DNA of 64,000 bases from Ruminococcaceae bacterium BL-4 (GCA_902809935.1 LR778134.1:1674001-1738000); one strand, 5' to 3'. Positions 26,166-35,293 are shown, counted from the first letter of the stretch. Numbers and translations: made by a program. Notes: generated by a model from the sequence alone, not told the origin.

Positions 26166-27728
26166 ATGAAGAATCAAGTTGGCAGAGAAATTCCTGACGA
26201 GCTTTTGAAACAATATGGAAAGAAAGGATTCTCCGGCTCCTTTGCCCGCAGTGAGGATACCTATCAAAAAGCCAGCCCTTGTGTACATAATTATATTGAT
26301 CCGACCCGTTCCAAAATGGTTTCCAGTATTCATGAAGCACTTGTAAAGTGTAAGATCCATGATGGAATGGTACTTTCCTTTCATCATCATTTTCGTGATG
26401 GAGACAAAATTGTCAACATGGTAATGGAAGAAGTTGCAAAGATGGGAGTAAAAGATATCACCATTTGTGCAAGTTCTCTTGGGGCTGCTCATGATCCGGT
26501 CGCAGAGCTGATTGAAAATGGCGTTGTCACTGGAATCCAGACTTCTGGAGTCCGCGGTAAAATCGGCGAAGCAATTTCTCACGGAAAGCTCAAAAATCCG
26601 GCCATTATCCGGTCTCATGGCGGTCGTGTGAGAGCAATTGAAGAAGGCGACGTTCATATTGATATTGCCTTTATTGGTGCTCCTACTTCAGATGAATATG
26701 GCAATGCGCGCGGCGTTGGAGGAAAAAGCGATTGCGGCGTTTTGTCTTATGCTATGGTAGATGCAAAATATGCAGATCGTGTTGTAGTCATTACAGATTG
26801 TATGGTGCCGTTCCCGAATTATCCGGCGAGCATTTCTATGACAGATGTAGATTATGTTTGCAAAGTGGATTGTATCGGTGACCCGAATAAGATCGTTAGC
26901 AATGCAGTGCGTATGACGAAAGATGTGCGAGAGTTAAATATGGCTCATTATTGCACACAGTTAATTGCTGAATCTCCCTATTTTAAAGATGGATTTTCTT
27001 TTCAGACAGGTGCCGGTGGTGCTTCTCTAGCAGTCAATACGATGCTTCGCCCCATTATGGAAGAGAAAAATGTTCACATGAGTTTTGCAATCGGTGGTAT
27101 TACGAAACCAATTTGTGATTTACTGGAAGCCGGTTTGGTACGAAACATTGTAGATGCGCAGGATTTTGATTTAGGTTCGATTGAATCTTTTAAAAATGAT
27201 GCAAATCACTACGAGATTTCTACTTCTGCTTATGCGAATCCGATGAATAAAGGTGCTTTTGTCAATCGGTTGGATTTTGTAATCTTGGGTGCATTGGAAG
27301 TTGACGTAAACTTTAATGTAAATGTGGTTACAGGTTCTAATGGAGTATTGCGTGGGGCGCCCGGCGGACATCCGGACACTGCTGCGGGCGCTAACTGTTC
27401 TATTATTGTTGCACCGCTGATTCGCGGTAGAATTCCAACTATTTGTGATCAGGTGGTCACAGTGGTGACTCCAGGAGAAGATGTAGACATTGTGGTAACA
27501 GATTATGGCATTGCCATCAATCCGAAACGTCAAGATTTAATCGCGGCTTATAAAGACTCTCATCTGCCAATTTGTACGATTGAGGAGCTGAGGGATAAAG
27601 CTTATTCGATTGTCGGGACTCCTGAACAAGTGCAGTTTAAGGATAAGGTAGTTGGAATTTTGGAAGCCCGCGATGGTTCTATTTTGGATGTTGTTCGAGA
27701 AGTAAAGCCTTTTGAGTTTAAGGATTAA
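26166..27728 (+). CDS. citF: citrate lyase alpha subunit (citrate:acetyl-ACP transferase)
   Basis: Exchanges the acetyl group for citrate on the carrier. The ATG at 26166 comes just after the citE stop and gives MKNQVGREIPDELL; the 520-residue length is normal. Blocks such as KMVSSIHEALVKC, SFHHHFRDGD and GAGGASLAVNTMLRP fit the CitF family. It completes the lyase with citD and citE. Confidence 0.95.
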   Translation: MKNQVGREIPDELLKQYGKKGFSGSFARSEDTYQKASPCVHNYIDPTRSKMVSSIHEALVKCKIHDGMVLSFHHHFRDGDKIVNMVMEEVAKMGVKDITICASSLGAAHDPVAELIENGVVTGIQTSGVRGKIGEAISHGKLKNPAIIRSHGGRVRAIEEGDVHIDIAFIGAPTSDEYGNARGVGGKSDCGVLSYAMVDAKYADRVVVITDCMVPFPNYPASISMTDVDYVCKVDCIGDPNKIVSNAVRMTKDVRELNMAHYCTQLIAESPYFKDGFSFQTGAGGASLAVNTMLRPIMEEKNVHMSFAIGGITKPICDLLEAGLVRNIVDAQDFDLGSIESFKNDANHYEISTSAYANPMNKGAFVNRLDFVILGALEVDVNFNVNVVTGSNGVLRGAPGGHPDTAAGANCSIIVAPLIRGRIPTICDQVVTVVTPGEDVDIVVTDYGIAINPKRQDLIAAYKDSHLPICTIEELRDKAYSIVGTPEQVQFKDKVVGILEARDGSILDVVREVKPFEFKD

Positions 27729-27850
27729 AGGTATTTTTAGAGAAGCAAAATTTATTTTGAGTAAAGGGATTGAAAAGGCTAAATTCAGTGGTTGTGTAAA
27801 ATAAAGTAAAATTTTAGATTTCCCTGGAAAAGAAATATGGAGGAAAAATT

Positions 27851-27877
27851 ATGTCAGAGTACAAAAAAGGTTTTTAG
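27851..27877 (+). other. short open frame MSEYKKGF ending in a stop, probable out-of-frame start of the citrate transporter
   Basis: An ATG at 27851 with a strong GGAGG seven to ten bases upstream runs only eight codons and stops at 27875. The transporter frame is open across this region (..KRFLAPVKPMGLPWW) but has no ribosome binding site of its own. The overlap contains six A, two G and five T in a row, so a one-base slip joins the two frames. Confidence 0.6.
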
Positions 27878-27891
27878 CACCTGTAAAGCCA

Positions 27892-29163
27892 ATGGGGTTA
27901 CCATGGTGGTTGGCTTTAATGATTGTTGGTGTTGTATTTGCAGCGGAATATACTGGTGCCCTTTCTGCAGACCTTGCTGGTTGTTTTGCTCTAATGCTGT
28001 GCATTGGAATTGTTTGCGATGAAATTGGCGAAAGAATCCCGTTCTGGAATACTTATATTGGCGGCGGAATTGTCATGACTTACATCGTATCCGCATTTTT
28101 GTTTACTTATAAAGTGATTCCAGATAAATACGTAAAGGGAATTAGCAATTTGATGGATAGTTCCGATTTTCTTTCGTTCTTCATTGTTTTCTTGATTGTC
28201 GGTTCTGTTCTTGCTTTGGATCGTAAAATGTTGATCCGCTCTTTTGCTGGCTATTTGCCTGCCATTTTTGGAGGCTTAATTGGTGCAGGTTTGCTGGGTG
28301 TCCTTGGAGGTTTAATTTTCGGGGTAAACCCAGTCAATGTATTAATTAAGTATATGCTTCCAATTATGGGCGGCGGTAACGGAGCAGGTGCGGTTCCGCT
28401 AAGCCAAATCTATGAAACAGTTACTGGAGATCCTGCGGCAAATTATTATACATTTGCGATTACCATTCTAACAATTGCGAATGTTTTTGCCATTATTTCC
28501 GGTGCTCTTCTTAAAAAGCTCGGCACGAAAAAAACAACTTGGACAGGCGATGGCACCGAATTGATGCGTAAGGGCGGAAACATTACGACAGAAGATAAAG
28601 ATGTTAAGCCTTCCATGAAAGATCTTGGTGGCGCATTCCTTTTGGGACTTGCATTTTATGCACTTGGTCGTTTGTTTGCAAAGGTGATTTTGCCTACTAT
28701 CGGCGGTGCTCCGATTCATCAATTTGCTTACATGATTATCTTTGTAGCAATTGTTGCGGCAACCGGAATTGTCCCGGATAATATCCGTACTGCCTGTAAG
28801 ACGTTGCAGAACTTCTTTACAAAGAATTTGATTTTAGTCATTATGGTCGGTGTTGCGGTCGATACCAATATTAACGATTTGATTGCAGCAATTACTCCAA
28901 GCAATATGGTGATTGCATTGCTGGTTGTCATCGGTGCAATTATTGGTTCTGCACTGGTTGGCTATTGGGTAGGATTCTATCCGATCGATTCTGCAATTAC
29001 GGCTGGTCTTTGCATGGCAAACCGTGGCGGCAGCGGCGACTTAGCAGTTTTGGGTGCTGCAGATCGTATGGGATTGATTGCATATGCGCAGTTGTCCTCT
29101 CGTCTCGGTGGCGGTATTGTGCTGATTATCGGTAGTGTAATGTTTGGTGCATTCCTTAAATAA
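27892..29163 (+). CDS. citS: 2-hydroxycarboxylate (citrate/malate) sodium symporter, CitS family
   Basis: Imports citrate with sodium for the lyase encoded just upstream. About eleven membrane helices; two GGxG re-entrant loop motifs, GGGNGAGAVPLS and NRGGSGDLAVL; and the conserved SSRLGGG near the C-terminus. These are hallmarks of the 2HCT family. The in-frame ATG at 27892 lacks a ribosome binding site and leaves a short N-terminus. The sense of the sequence upstream suggests that translation begins at 27851 and shifts frame, or that one base is missing. Citrate as substrate is inferred from the neighbours. Confidence 0.9.
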   Translation: MGLPWWLALMIVGVVFAAEYTGALSADLAGCFALMLCIGIVCDEIGERIPFWNTYIGGGIVMTYIVSAFLFTYKVIPDKYVKGISNLMDSSDFLSFFIVFLIVGSVLALDRKMLIRSFAGYLPAIFGGLIGAGLLGVLGGLIFGVNPVNVLIKYMLPIMGGGNGAGAVPLSQIYETVTGDPAANYYTFAITILTIANVFAIISGALLKKLGTKKTTWTGDGTELMRKGGNITTEDKDVKPSMKDLGGAFLLGLAFYALGRLFAKVILPTIGGAPIHQFAYMIIFVAIVAATGIVPDNIRTACKTLQNFFTKNLILVIMVGVAVDTNINDLIAAITPSNMVIALLVVIGAIIGSALVGYWVGFYPIDSAITAGLCMANRGGSGDLAVLGAADRMGLIAYAQLSSRLGGGIVLIIGSVMFGAFLK

Positions 29164-29245
29164 ACATATTTTCAATAGACAACAACTCAATATAGTTTTC
29201 GCTCCTCTATAAATAGTTTCGGCGCTTGGTATTGCGCTAAAAAAG

Positions 29246-29291
29246 CGGCCTAACAGATGATTTCATCCTTCTCTGTTAGGCCGTTTTTTTA
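29246..29291 (+). terminator. terminator of the citDEF-transporter operon
   Basis: CGGCCTAACAGA pairs perfectly with TCTGTTAGGCCG, followed by seven or more T. Confidence 0.85.
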
Positions 29292-29498
29292 TTTAAAGTA
29301 GACTGGATTAAGAAATGAAGTAAAATCAGAATGAATAAAGAAATATAAAATATTGAAGAGCATTCATTTTGATTCTTGTATCATGTAAACAATTGCATTT
29401 ATAGAGATGATTTTGGATAGACGGTACTGTCTTTGTACGAAAACAGCTAATTAGAAAAATGAGTAAGAAGGAAGGCCAAAAACACAGTCCTTTGATTT
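29292..29498. other. non-coding spacer after the cit operon
   Basis: About 200 AT-rich bases downstream of both flanking, converging units. I see no gene or structured RNA. Confidence 0.35.
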
Positions 29499-30059
29499 CT
29501 AAAATTGAAATACAATCCCAATAATAGCACCAACAGCAATATATAGGATCGGATGCTTTTTCCATTTGAATACAGCAAAAAGCAAAACAAAAAATAAAAT
29601 GATATTTCGCCAGTCAAGCGTTCCTAAAGAAAATGATGAAAAATCTGTACCAGCAAGAAAAAATGCGCTTTCTAGGACGGATGTTGCAGAGAATGCAATC
29701 ATTCCAACTACTGCAGGACGCAGCCCGCCAAAAACATTTTGTACTAATTGGTTTTTCTGAAATTTTTCTAGTGTGCGCGCAATTAGAATAATAATAATTA
29801 GTCCAGGAAGTACCAAACAAAGGGTAGCGAGAATTCCACCCAAAGGTCCAGCAGTTTTCATTCCTACGTAAGTTGCCATGTTTACACCTAGTGGACCAGG
29901 CGTGGATTCGGAGACCGCAATCATTTGAGTTAATTCTGCTTTGGTAAACCATGGATAACGCTCAGCCATAGAATAAAGGAAGGGGAGAGTAGCAAGTCCT
30001 CCTCCAACCGAAAAAAGGCCTATTTTAAAGAATTCAATACAAAGTTGGAGATAAATCAT
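29499..30059 (-). CDS. short-chain chromate transporter family protein, half 2 (ChrA-like)
   Basis: A single ChrA domain of 186 residues with about five or six helices and the motif FFKIGLFSVGGGLATLPFL, then TPGPLGVNMATYVG. Two such half-size proteins form the transporter in the short-chain branch. It overlaps its partner by four bases. The natural substrate may not be chromate. Confidence 0.85.
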   Translation of the reverse strand: MIYLQLCIEFFKIGLFSVGGGLATLPFLYSMAERYPWFTKAELTQMIAVSESTPGPLGVNMATYVGMKTAGPLGGILATLCLVLPGLIIIILIARTLEKFQKNQLVQNVFGGLRPAVVGMIAFSATSVLESAFFLAGTDFSSFSLGTLDWRNIILFFVLLFAVFKWKKHPILYIAVGAIIGIVFQF

Positions 30060-30643
30060 TTGGATTCCTCCTTCTTATTAAAAGGAATCAAGAGTTTTTT
30101 AAAGGCCTTTTTCCCAATTTCAGAATAAGCAAATGCTCCAATACCACCAGCTCCTAAAACGATCCATACAGGATTGACCTTCAAGAAAAAGATAAAATAA
30201 AAGGAAAGAATCATTAAGATAACACCAAGCAGATTTTTAACACCGCTTTTTCCCATTCCCCAAACAGACTGAACAATTAAAGCGGCGACTGCGGCGCTGA
30301 TTCCACGAAAAGCGCTCTGAACGATCGGATAATTGTTGACTTGCTGTAGAATTGCAGCCAATATTATTATGATGATCAGACTGGGAAGAATCACTCCAAG
30401 CGTGGCGGTGATTGCACCAGGAATTTTTTTACGTTTATATCCGATAAAGGAAGCAGTATTAACAGCAATTGTACCGGGAGTACATTGACCAACGGCAAAA
30501 TAGTCCATCAGTTCTTCCATAGTACTCCACTTACGATTTATGATCAGTTCTCGTTCCAACATGGGGAGCATTGCATAACCTCCACCAAATGTAAATGCAC
30601 CAATACGAAAAAAGGCTGCCAACAGTTCGAAATAATCTTTCAT
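30056..30643 (-). CDS. short-chain chromate transporter family protein, half 1 (ChrA-like)
   Basis: The partner half, 195 residues, with FFRIGAFTFGGGYAMLPML and TPGTIAVNTASFIGY. The two halves have probably opposite topology. The MarR gene upstream on the same strand probably regulates the pair. Substrate unknown. Confidence 0.85.
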   Translation of the reverse strand: MKDYFELLAAFFRIGAFTFGGGYAMLPMLERELIINRKWSTMEELMDYFAVGQCTPGTIAVNTASFIGYKRKKIPGAITATLGVILPSLIIIIILAAILQQVNNYPIVQSAFRGISAAVAALIVQSVWGMGKSGVKNLLGVILMILSFYFIFFLKVNPVWIVLGAGGIGAFAYSEIGKKAFKKLLIPFNKKEESK

Positions 30644-30734
30644 TTAATTGTCTCCTTGAATTAGGTTCATTAAAATTTCCATCAAAATGGAGAAAAGCCG
30701 GAACAACTCCAAATGTTGTTTCGACTTTTTAAAA

Positions 30735-31187
30735 TCAGTTTCTAGAGGAAGAAAGCTCAAAATCAGGAAAACATTCTTTGCAGATTTTTTTAACCATGGA
30801 TTCTAATTGTTCAATTTCCTGTTTGGAAAACTTTTCGTGAATATTTTTCATCATTTTTGCAATATCTATATTTTTTAAACCATAGTAGTTTGAAAATTTT
30901 GGCGTCACCGTTAAATATATTTCCCTATGATCTTCAGAGGATATTTCTTTTTCAACATAGCCCTTATTAATCAGACGATTAATTTTGTAGGTTGCGTTCG
31001 GCAGAGAAATATTTAAAAACTGAGCAAATTTACTAACGGTAGGTGTGCCAAGCAAATAAATGATTTCAACGCAAAAAGATTCTGTCGCACTGAGGCTTCC
31101 TTCTCTGGTGCCGATACGGCTGACCATTCTTCGATAGTAAGTAGCGCGCAGCCGCAGATAAAGCCGTTCAAATTCCTGATCCAGCAT
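30735..31187 (-). CDS. MarR-family transcriptional regulator
   Basis: 150 residues with a winged helix (SKFAQFLNISLPNATYKINRL, then the wing EKEISSEDHREIYLTVT, residues about 53-95). The first in-frame ATG is at 31187, with GAGGCT upstream. It lies about 90 bases before the ChrA pair and is likely its regulator. Confidence 0.85.
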   Translation of the reverse strand: MLDQEFERLYLRLRATYYRRMVSRIGTREGSLSATESFCVEIIYLLGTPTVSKFAQFLNISLPNATYKINRLINKGYVEKEISSEDHREIYLTVTPKFSNYYGLKNIDIAKMMKNIHEKFSKQEIEQLESMVKKICKECFPDFELSSSRN

Positions 31188-31350
31188 AATAAAAGAGCCT
31201 CCAAAACAAAAAAATCCAAAAAACTTTCGTTTTTAGAATAGCTGAGAATCCGCGAAAAGTCAAGAATCATTTGTTCATGGAAAAATAGTGAAAACTTCAC
31301 GATTCTTTCATAAACCTTTTAAAAGTTATCCATATTCTCTTTGTATACTA

Positions 31351-31456
31351 AAAATATTCAAAGCGGCCCGCACACCCGCTTTGAGATTGCAGTAACATTT
31401 TATTCCAAATCATTTCTCCTCCCTTTTTGAAAGACGCGCTTTTGCACGTCTTTTTT
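31351..31456 (+). ncRNA. candidate small RNA 1: 5' hairpin, CU-rich anti-Shine-Dalgarno stretch, terminator
   Basis: A TATACT -10 at 31344-31349 is followed by a hairpin (TCAAAGCGG with CCGCTTTGA, 31358-31384), then a single-stranded TTTCTCCTCCCTTTTT (31413-31428) complementary to ribosome binding sites. It ends in a terminator (AAAGACG with CGTCTTT plus T run). There is no reading frame with a ribosome binding site. The layout and upstream promoter block match a second candidate at 35077-35212. Confidence 0.55.
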
Positions 31457-31609
31457 GTTTGCAATTTTATTCACAACAGGAAAATCACTTTTTGATTTAA
31501 GCCTAAAAATGAATATATTAATGTAAACAAATTCAAATTCTTTATTATTCATAAAAAATCAGGGCGAAAACATTTAATATTTGGACCAAATTGCTTTTAA
31601 AATTGCATT

Positions 31610-31646
31610 TTGACAGGTTGACGAATTTATTGAAAACTGATATACT
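31610..31646 (+). promoter_or_regulatory. promoter of the amino-acid ABC leader
   Basis: TTGACG at 31618-31623 with 17 bases to TATACT at 31641-31646; an overlapping TTGACA lies at 31610-31615. Confidence 0.6.
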
Positions 31647-31656
31647 ATAGCAGAAC

Positions 31657-31756
31657 TCAAAAATTCCTCTTTAATTATTTATTGAATTTTTGACAACTCA
31701 GTTTTGTGGCAATGACGCCGCACTTCTTTTTTAGAAAAGGAGTGCGGCGTTTTTTA
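31657..31756 (+). promoter_or_regulatory. attenuator-like leader with intrinsic terminator before the ABC operon
   Basis: A hairpin (TCAAAAATTC with GAATTTTTGA) precedes a strong terminator (ACGCCGCACTTC.. with ..GGAGTGCGGCGT, then TTTTTT) that ends 37 bases before the first ABC gene. Transcription from the promoter at 31646 must read through it to reach the operon, so this is an attenuator or a third small RNA. Confidence 0.55.
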
Positions 31757-31792
31757 TTTTAGATTAAGATCTCGGAAAAGGGGTAGAAAAGA

Positions 31793-32515
31793 ATGATTGA
31801 GATGAAGCATATCAGCAAAAGTTATGGAAAAAACGAAGTGCTGCATGATATCAATCTGACAATTCAGGAAGGAGAGAAAGTGGTAATTCTTGGGCCTTCC
31901 GGAGCTGGCAAAAGCACATTGATTCGCATGATGAATTATTTGGAAGAACCTTCTTCCGGAGAAGTTCTGATCAATGAAGTTCCTTTAACAAAAAAGAATC
32001 ATTTGCAGATGGTGCGGGATACTTCTGCTATGGTATTTCAGCAGTTCAATTTGTATCCGCATATGACGGTTTTGCAGAATGTAACGTTGGCACCAATTAA
32101 ATTACAGATGATTCCAAAAGATGCTGCGGAAAAAGAAGGCATGCGGTACCTGAAACGTGTCGGAATGGAATCCAAGGCAAATGAATATCCACAGAATCTT
32201 TCCGGAGGGCAGCAGCAGCGTGTTGCGATTGCGCGGGCGTTGGCTATGAATAAGCCGATGATTTTATTTGATGAACCCACCAGTGCACTGGATCCTGAAA
32301 TGGTGCAGGAAGTACTGGATGTTATGGTTAGCCTTTCTAAAGAAAATATTACAATGGTCTGTGTTACGCATGAAATGGGATTTGCCCGTCAGGTGGCAGA
32401 CCGGGTAATGTTTGTAGCGGATGGAACGATCCTTGAAGAAGGCAATCCGGATGAATTTTTTGATCACCCGAAAAATCCAAGAGCACAGGCGTTTCTGAGT
32501 AAAATTTTGCACTGA
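31793..32515 (+). CDS. polar amino-acid ABC transporter ATP-binding protein (GlnQ-like)
   Basis: 240 residues. Walker [10 protein letters not shown], signature [15 protein letters not shown], Walker [16 protein letters not shown] and the H-loop VTHEMGF mark a PAAT-family ATPase. It lies first in an operon with a binding protein and two permeases. Confidence 0.92.
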   Translation: MIEMKHISKSYGKNEVLHDINLTIQEGEKVVILGPSGAGKSTLIRMMNYLEEPSSGEVLINEVPLTKKNHLQMVRDTSAMVFQQFNLYPHMTVLQNVTLAPIKLQMIPKDAAEKEGMRYLKRVGMESKANEYPQNLSGGQQQRVAIARALAMNKPMILFDEPTSALDPEMVQEVLDVMVSLSKENITMVCVTHEMGFARQVADRVMFVADGTILEEGNPDEFFDHPKNPRAQAFLSKILH

Positions 32516-32595
32516 GATTGATCCGATTTCGGATCCATTTTCAGATATTAATTTGTTTTGTGCCAAAGAACACAAATTTTGTAAGGAGGAAAAAC

Positions 32596-33444
32596 ATGAT
32601 AAAATTTATGAAAAAGGCTGTAGCAGCGGTAATGGCGGCAGCGATGATGGCAGCTTTAGCAGGGTGTGGAGGTACAAGTGCTTCTTCTACAACAGCATCT
32701 TCTAAAGCAGCGGGTTCTTCTACGAGTGCGGCAGGTGCTGCAGTCGAAAAAATTAAAGCGTCGGGTACGTTGAAGGTTGGCGTAAAAGCAGATATTCCGA
32801 AATACAGTCTTTTAAATACAACAACAAATAAATATGAAGGTTTTGAAGATGATTTGGCAAAAGTAATTGCCGGTAAAATCTTTGACGGAGATACTTCCAA
32901 GGTTGAGTTTACAACCGTCAATGCAAAAACCCGTGGTCCGCTTTTGGATAAAGGCGATATCGATATGGTAATTGCAACTTTTACCATTACAGACGAACGT
33001 AAACAGCAGTACGATTTTTCGGATCCTTATATGACAGATGCTGTTGGATTTTTGGTGAAGAAAGACAGCGGGATCAAGAGCCTTAAAGATATGAATGGAA
33101 AGACGATCGGTGTTGCGCAGTCTGCAACCAGCCGTAGTGCTTTGGAAGATCAGGCAAAGCAAGAGGGAATCACACTGAAATTCTCAGAATTTGCAACTTA
33201 TCCTGAAATTAAGGCTGCATTGGATTCCGGCAGAATTGATGTCTTCTCGGTTGATAAATCGATTCTCAATGGTTATGTAGATGATAAGACAGAAATTCTT
33301 GACGATACCTATGCACCGCAGGATTACGGCGTTGCCACCAAAAAAGGAAACGACGATCTTGCAAAGCTTGTAAATGATACCATTACCGACCTGAAATCCA
33401 GTGGAGAACTGCAGAAGATGCTGGATAAATGGGAGATTAAATAA
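32596..33444 (+). CDS. amino-acid ABC transporter substrate-binding lipoprotein
   Basis: A lipoprotein signal with LAGC (Cys24) is followed by a low-complexity Ser/Ala/Thr linker and a solute-binding domain type 3 (GTLKVGVKADIPKYS, YEGFEDDLAKVIA, MVIATFTITDERKQQYDFSDPY). The start at 32596 has AAGGAGG upstream; an earlier frame at 32518 is unsupported. Glutamate, glutamine or aspartate are likely substrates but not certain. Confidence 0.92.
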   Translation: MIKFMKKAVAAVMAAAMMAALAGCGGTSASSTTASSKAAGSSTSAAGAAVEKIKASGTLKVGVKADIPKYSLLNTTTNKYEGFEDDLAKVIAGKIFDGDTSKVEFTTVNAKTRGPLLDKGDIDMVIATFTITDERKQQYDFSDPYMTDAVGFLVKKDSGIKSLKDMNGKTIGVAQSATSRSALEDQAKQEGITLKFSEFATYPEIKAALDSGRIDVFSVDKSILNGYVDDKTEILDDTYAPQDYGVATKKGNDDLAKLVNDTITDLKSSGELQKMLDKWEIK

Positions 33445-33496
33445 ATTGGTTGATTCCTAATTTCGGGAATTGATCTAAGCAGAAGGAGTTGATCGC

Positions 33497-34225
33497 ATGC
33501 CATTTGGAGCAGAGCAATGGCGGCGGGTATTTGAAGACTTCGGAGAAGTTTTCGGAACCGGTTTTCTGCATACGCTGGAATTTTCTTTGCTGGGACTTGT
33601 CCTTGCGCTTTGTATTGGCATTATATTAGGAGTTTTTTCCGTATCTCAGTTAAAAATATTGAGAATAATTGCCCGAGTCTATGTGGAATTTTTCCAGAAT
33701 ACACCGCTGTTCTTACAGTTGATTTTTATGTATAATGTACTGCCGAGCGTTGGAATTGTACTGGATGTTTTTCCAATCTGTGTCTTAGGTGTTGGAATAT
33801 ATCACGGCGCTTATATCAGTGAGGTAGTCCGCACGGGAATTGAGTCTGTTCCAAAAGGACAGATTGAGGCTGCGTATTCCCAGGGGTTCAGCTTTGGAAA
33901 AGCAATGCGTATCATTGTTTTGCCGCAGGCGTTTCGGGTAATGATGCCAATGCTTGCAAATCAGGCTGTGAATCTGGTGAAAAATACCTCTGTTACAGCG
34001 ATGATCGCAGGTGGAGAGCTTATGTATCTGACGGATTCATGGGTCGGACTTTATCTTTGCTACGGACCTGGATATCTTATGGCTGGTGCTTTGTATTTCG
34101 TTATTAATTTTCCGCTGGTCACTTTGGCAAAGCATTTGGAAAACCGAGCAAAACTCGGCCCGGCTGTTTCGCATAAAAAAGTACGGAAAGAGATGTCAGA
34201 AGCAGCAGTCGTGGAGGTGTCATAA
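33497..34225 (+). CDS. amino-acid ABC transporter permease 1
   Basis: A His/Glu/Gln/Arg-type permease with about five helices and the coupling loop EAAYSQGFSFGKAMRIIVLPQAFR. The ribosome binding site is AGAAGGAG. It overlaps the next permease by one base at the TAATG junction. Confidence 0.92.
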   Translation: MPFGAEQWRRVFEDFGEVFGTGFLHTLEFSLLGLVLALCIGIILGVFSVSQLKILRIIARVYVEFFQNTPLFLQLIFMYNVLPSVGIVLDVFPICVLGVGIYHGAYISEVVRTGIESVPKGQIEAAYSQGFSFGKAMRIIVLPQAFRVMMPMLANQAVNLVKNTSVTAMIAGGELMYLTDSWVGLYLCYGPGYLMAGALYFVINFPLVTLAKHLENRAKLGPAVSHKKVRKEMSEAAVVEVS

Positions 34226-34941
34226 TGGAAATCTTATCTCAGGTATTCAGCAAAAACAATATGATCTTTATGTTCCAGGGGATCGGAATGATGCTTTCGG
34301 TGGCAGTCGTTGCAATTTTGCTCAGCCTTTTGTTTGGAACGATTCTGGGTGCTGTTAAATCGTATGGCCCAAAGCCTTTGCGTGTTATCGTATCTGTTTA
34401 TATTGAGATTTTCAGAACAACGCCAAATTTGCTCTGGATTTTGATTATCTATTTTTTGGTGCCGTTTGGGAAGGAAATTCCATCGATGGTTAAGGATTTT
34501 ATGTCGGGTTCTCTGGCATTTACCCTTTTTACTTCCGCGGTGGTTGCAGAAATTGTCCGCGGTGGATTGAACAGCATTCCAAAAGGCCAATTTGAAGCGG
34601 CGGCTTCCCAGGGATTTTCCCTCTTTCAGACCTTGAAGACGATCGTTCTTCCACAGGCTTTGCGTGTCAGCATTCCGGCACTTCTCAGTCAAGTGATTAC
34701 GGTTGTAAAAGATACGTCTTTGCTGGCGGCTGTCAATATCGCCGAATTCACTGTAAATGGTAGAATTGTCATTGCACAATTCTCAGGCAATGCTGCGGCT
34801 ATGTTTTTGGTATACGGATTTATGGCACTCATTTATTTTGCAATTTGTTTTACCTTATCGATCTGTGTACGCCGTTTGCAGCACCCCAAGGTTGTTTCTG
34901 AGACAAAAAATTCAGGGGAAATGCTCCCTTCTGCCCAGTAA
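34225..34941 (+). CDS. amino-acid ABC transporter permease 2
   Basis: The second permease, 238 residues, with the coupling loop EAAASQGFSLFQTLKTIVLPQALR. It completes the importer. The two permeases probably form a heterodimer. Confidence 0.92.
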   Translation: MEILSQVFSKNNMIFMFQGIGMMLSVAVVAILLSLLFGTILGAVKSYGPKPLRVIVSVYIEIFRTTPNLLWILIIYFLVPFGKEIPSMVKDFMSGSLAFTLFTSAVVAEIVRGGLNSIPKGQFEAAASQGFSLFQTLKTIVLPQALRVSIPALLSQVITVVKDTSLLAAVNIAEFTVNGRIVIAQFSGNAAAMFLVYGFMALIYFAICFTLSICVRRLQHPKVVSETKNSGEMLPSAQ

Positions 34942-35076
34942 AAAGAATTCGTTATTTTATATGAAAGCAAATAAAATGGTCAAATTTAAAGGGACTTTAT
35001 AATTTCTTTACGGAAGATTCATCTTTTCTTCATAGTCCTTTTAAATATCGGACACAACCTTTCTCTATACTATAGA

Positions 35077-35212
35077 CAATCCAAATCGGAAACAGCACAT
35101 CCGATTTGGACGATCTCAAAAGAGATCCAATTTTGCTTTCATATTTCTCCTCTCTCTTTAATCCCAAAACAAAAAGGCTGACAGTAATTTTGCTGTCAGC
35201 CTTTTTGTTTTT
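35077..35212 (+). ncRNA. candidate small RNA 2, same layout as candidate 1
   Basis: TATACT at 35066-35071 is followed by a hairpin (TCCAAATCGG with CCGATTTGGA, 35080-35110), a second small hairpin (GATCTC-AAAA-GAGATC, 35112-35127) and a CU-rich TTTCTCCTCTCTCTTT stretch (35144-35159). A strong terminator follows (GGCTGACAG with CTGTCAGCC plus T run, 35171-35210). It lies directly after the ABC operon and has no coding potential that I can see. Confidence 0.55.
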
Positions 35213-35293
35213 TCTAGACGAAGTAAACTAGTTGATGGTATACTGATTATATCATGATCGGTATATTTTTATAGATTTGGGAAAGGAAATAAA

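Noticed and set aside
27837-28022. A 61-codon frame overlapping the start of the citrate transporter
   Set aside because: It is in a third frame, with no similarity to membrane proteins, and overlaps a better-supported gene.
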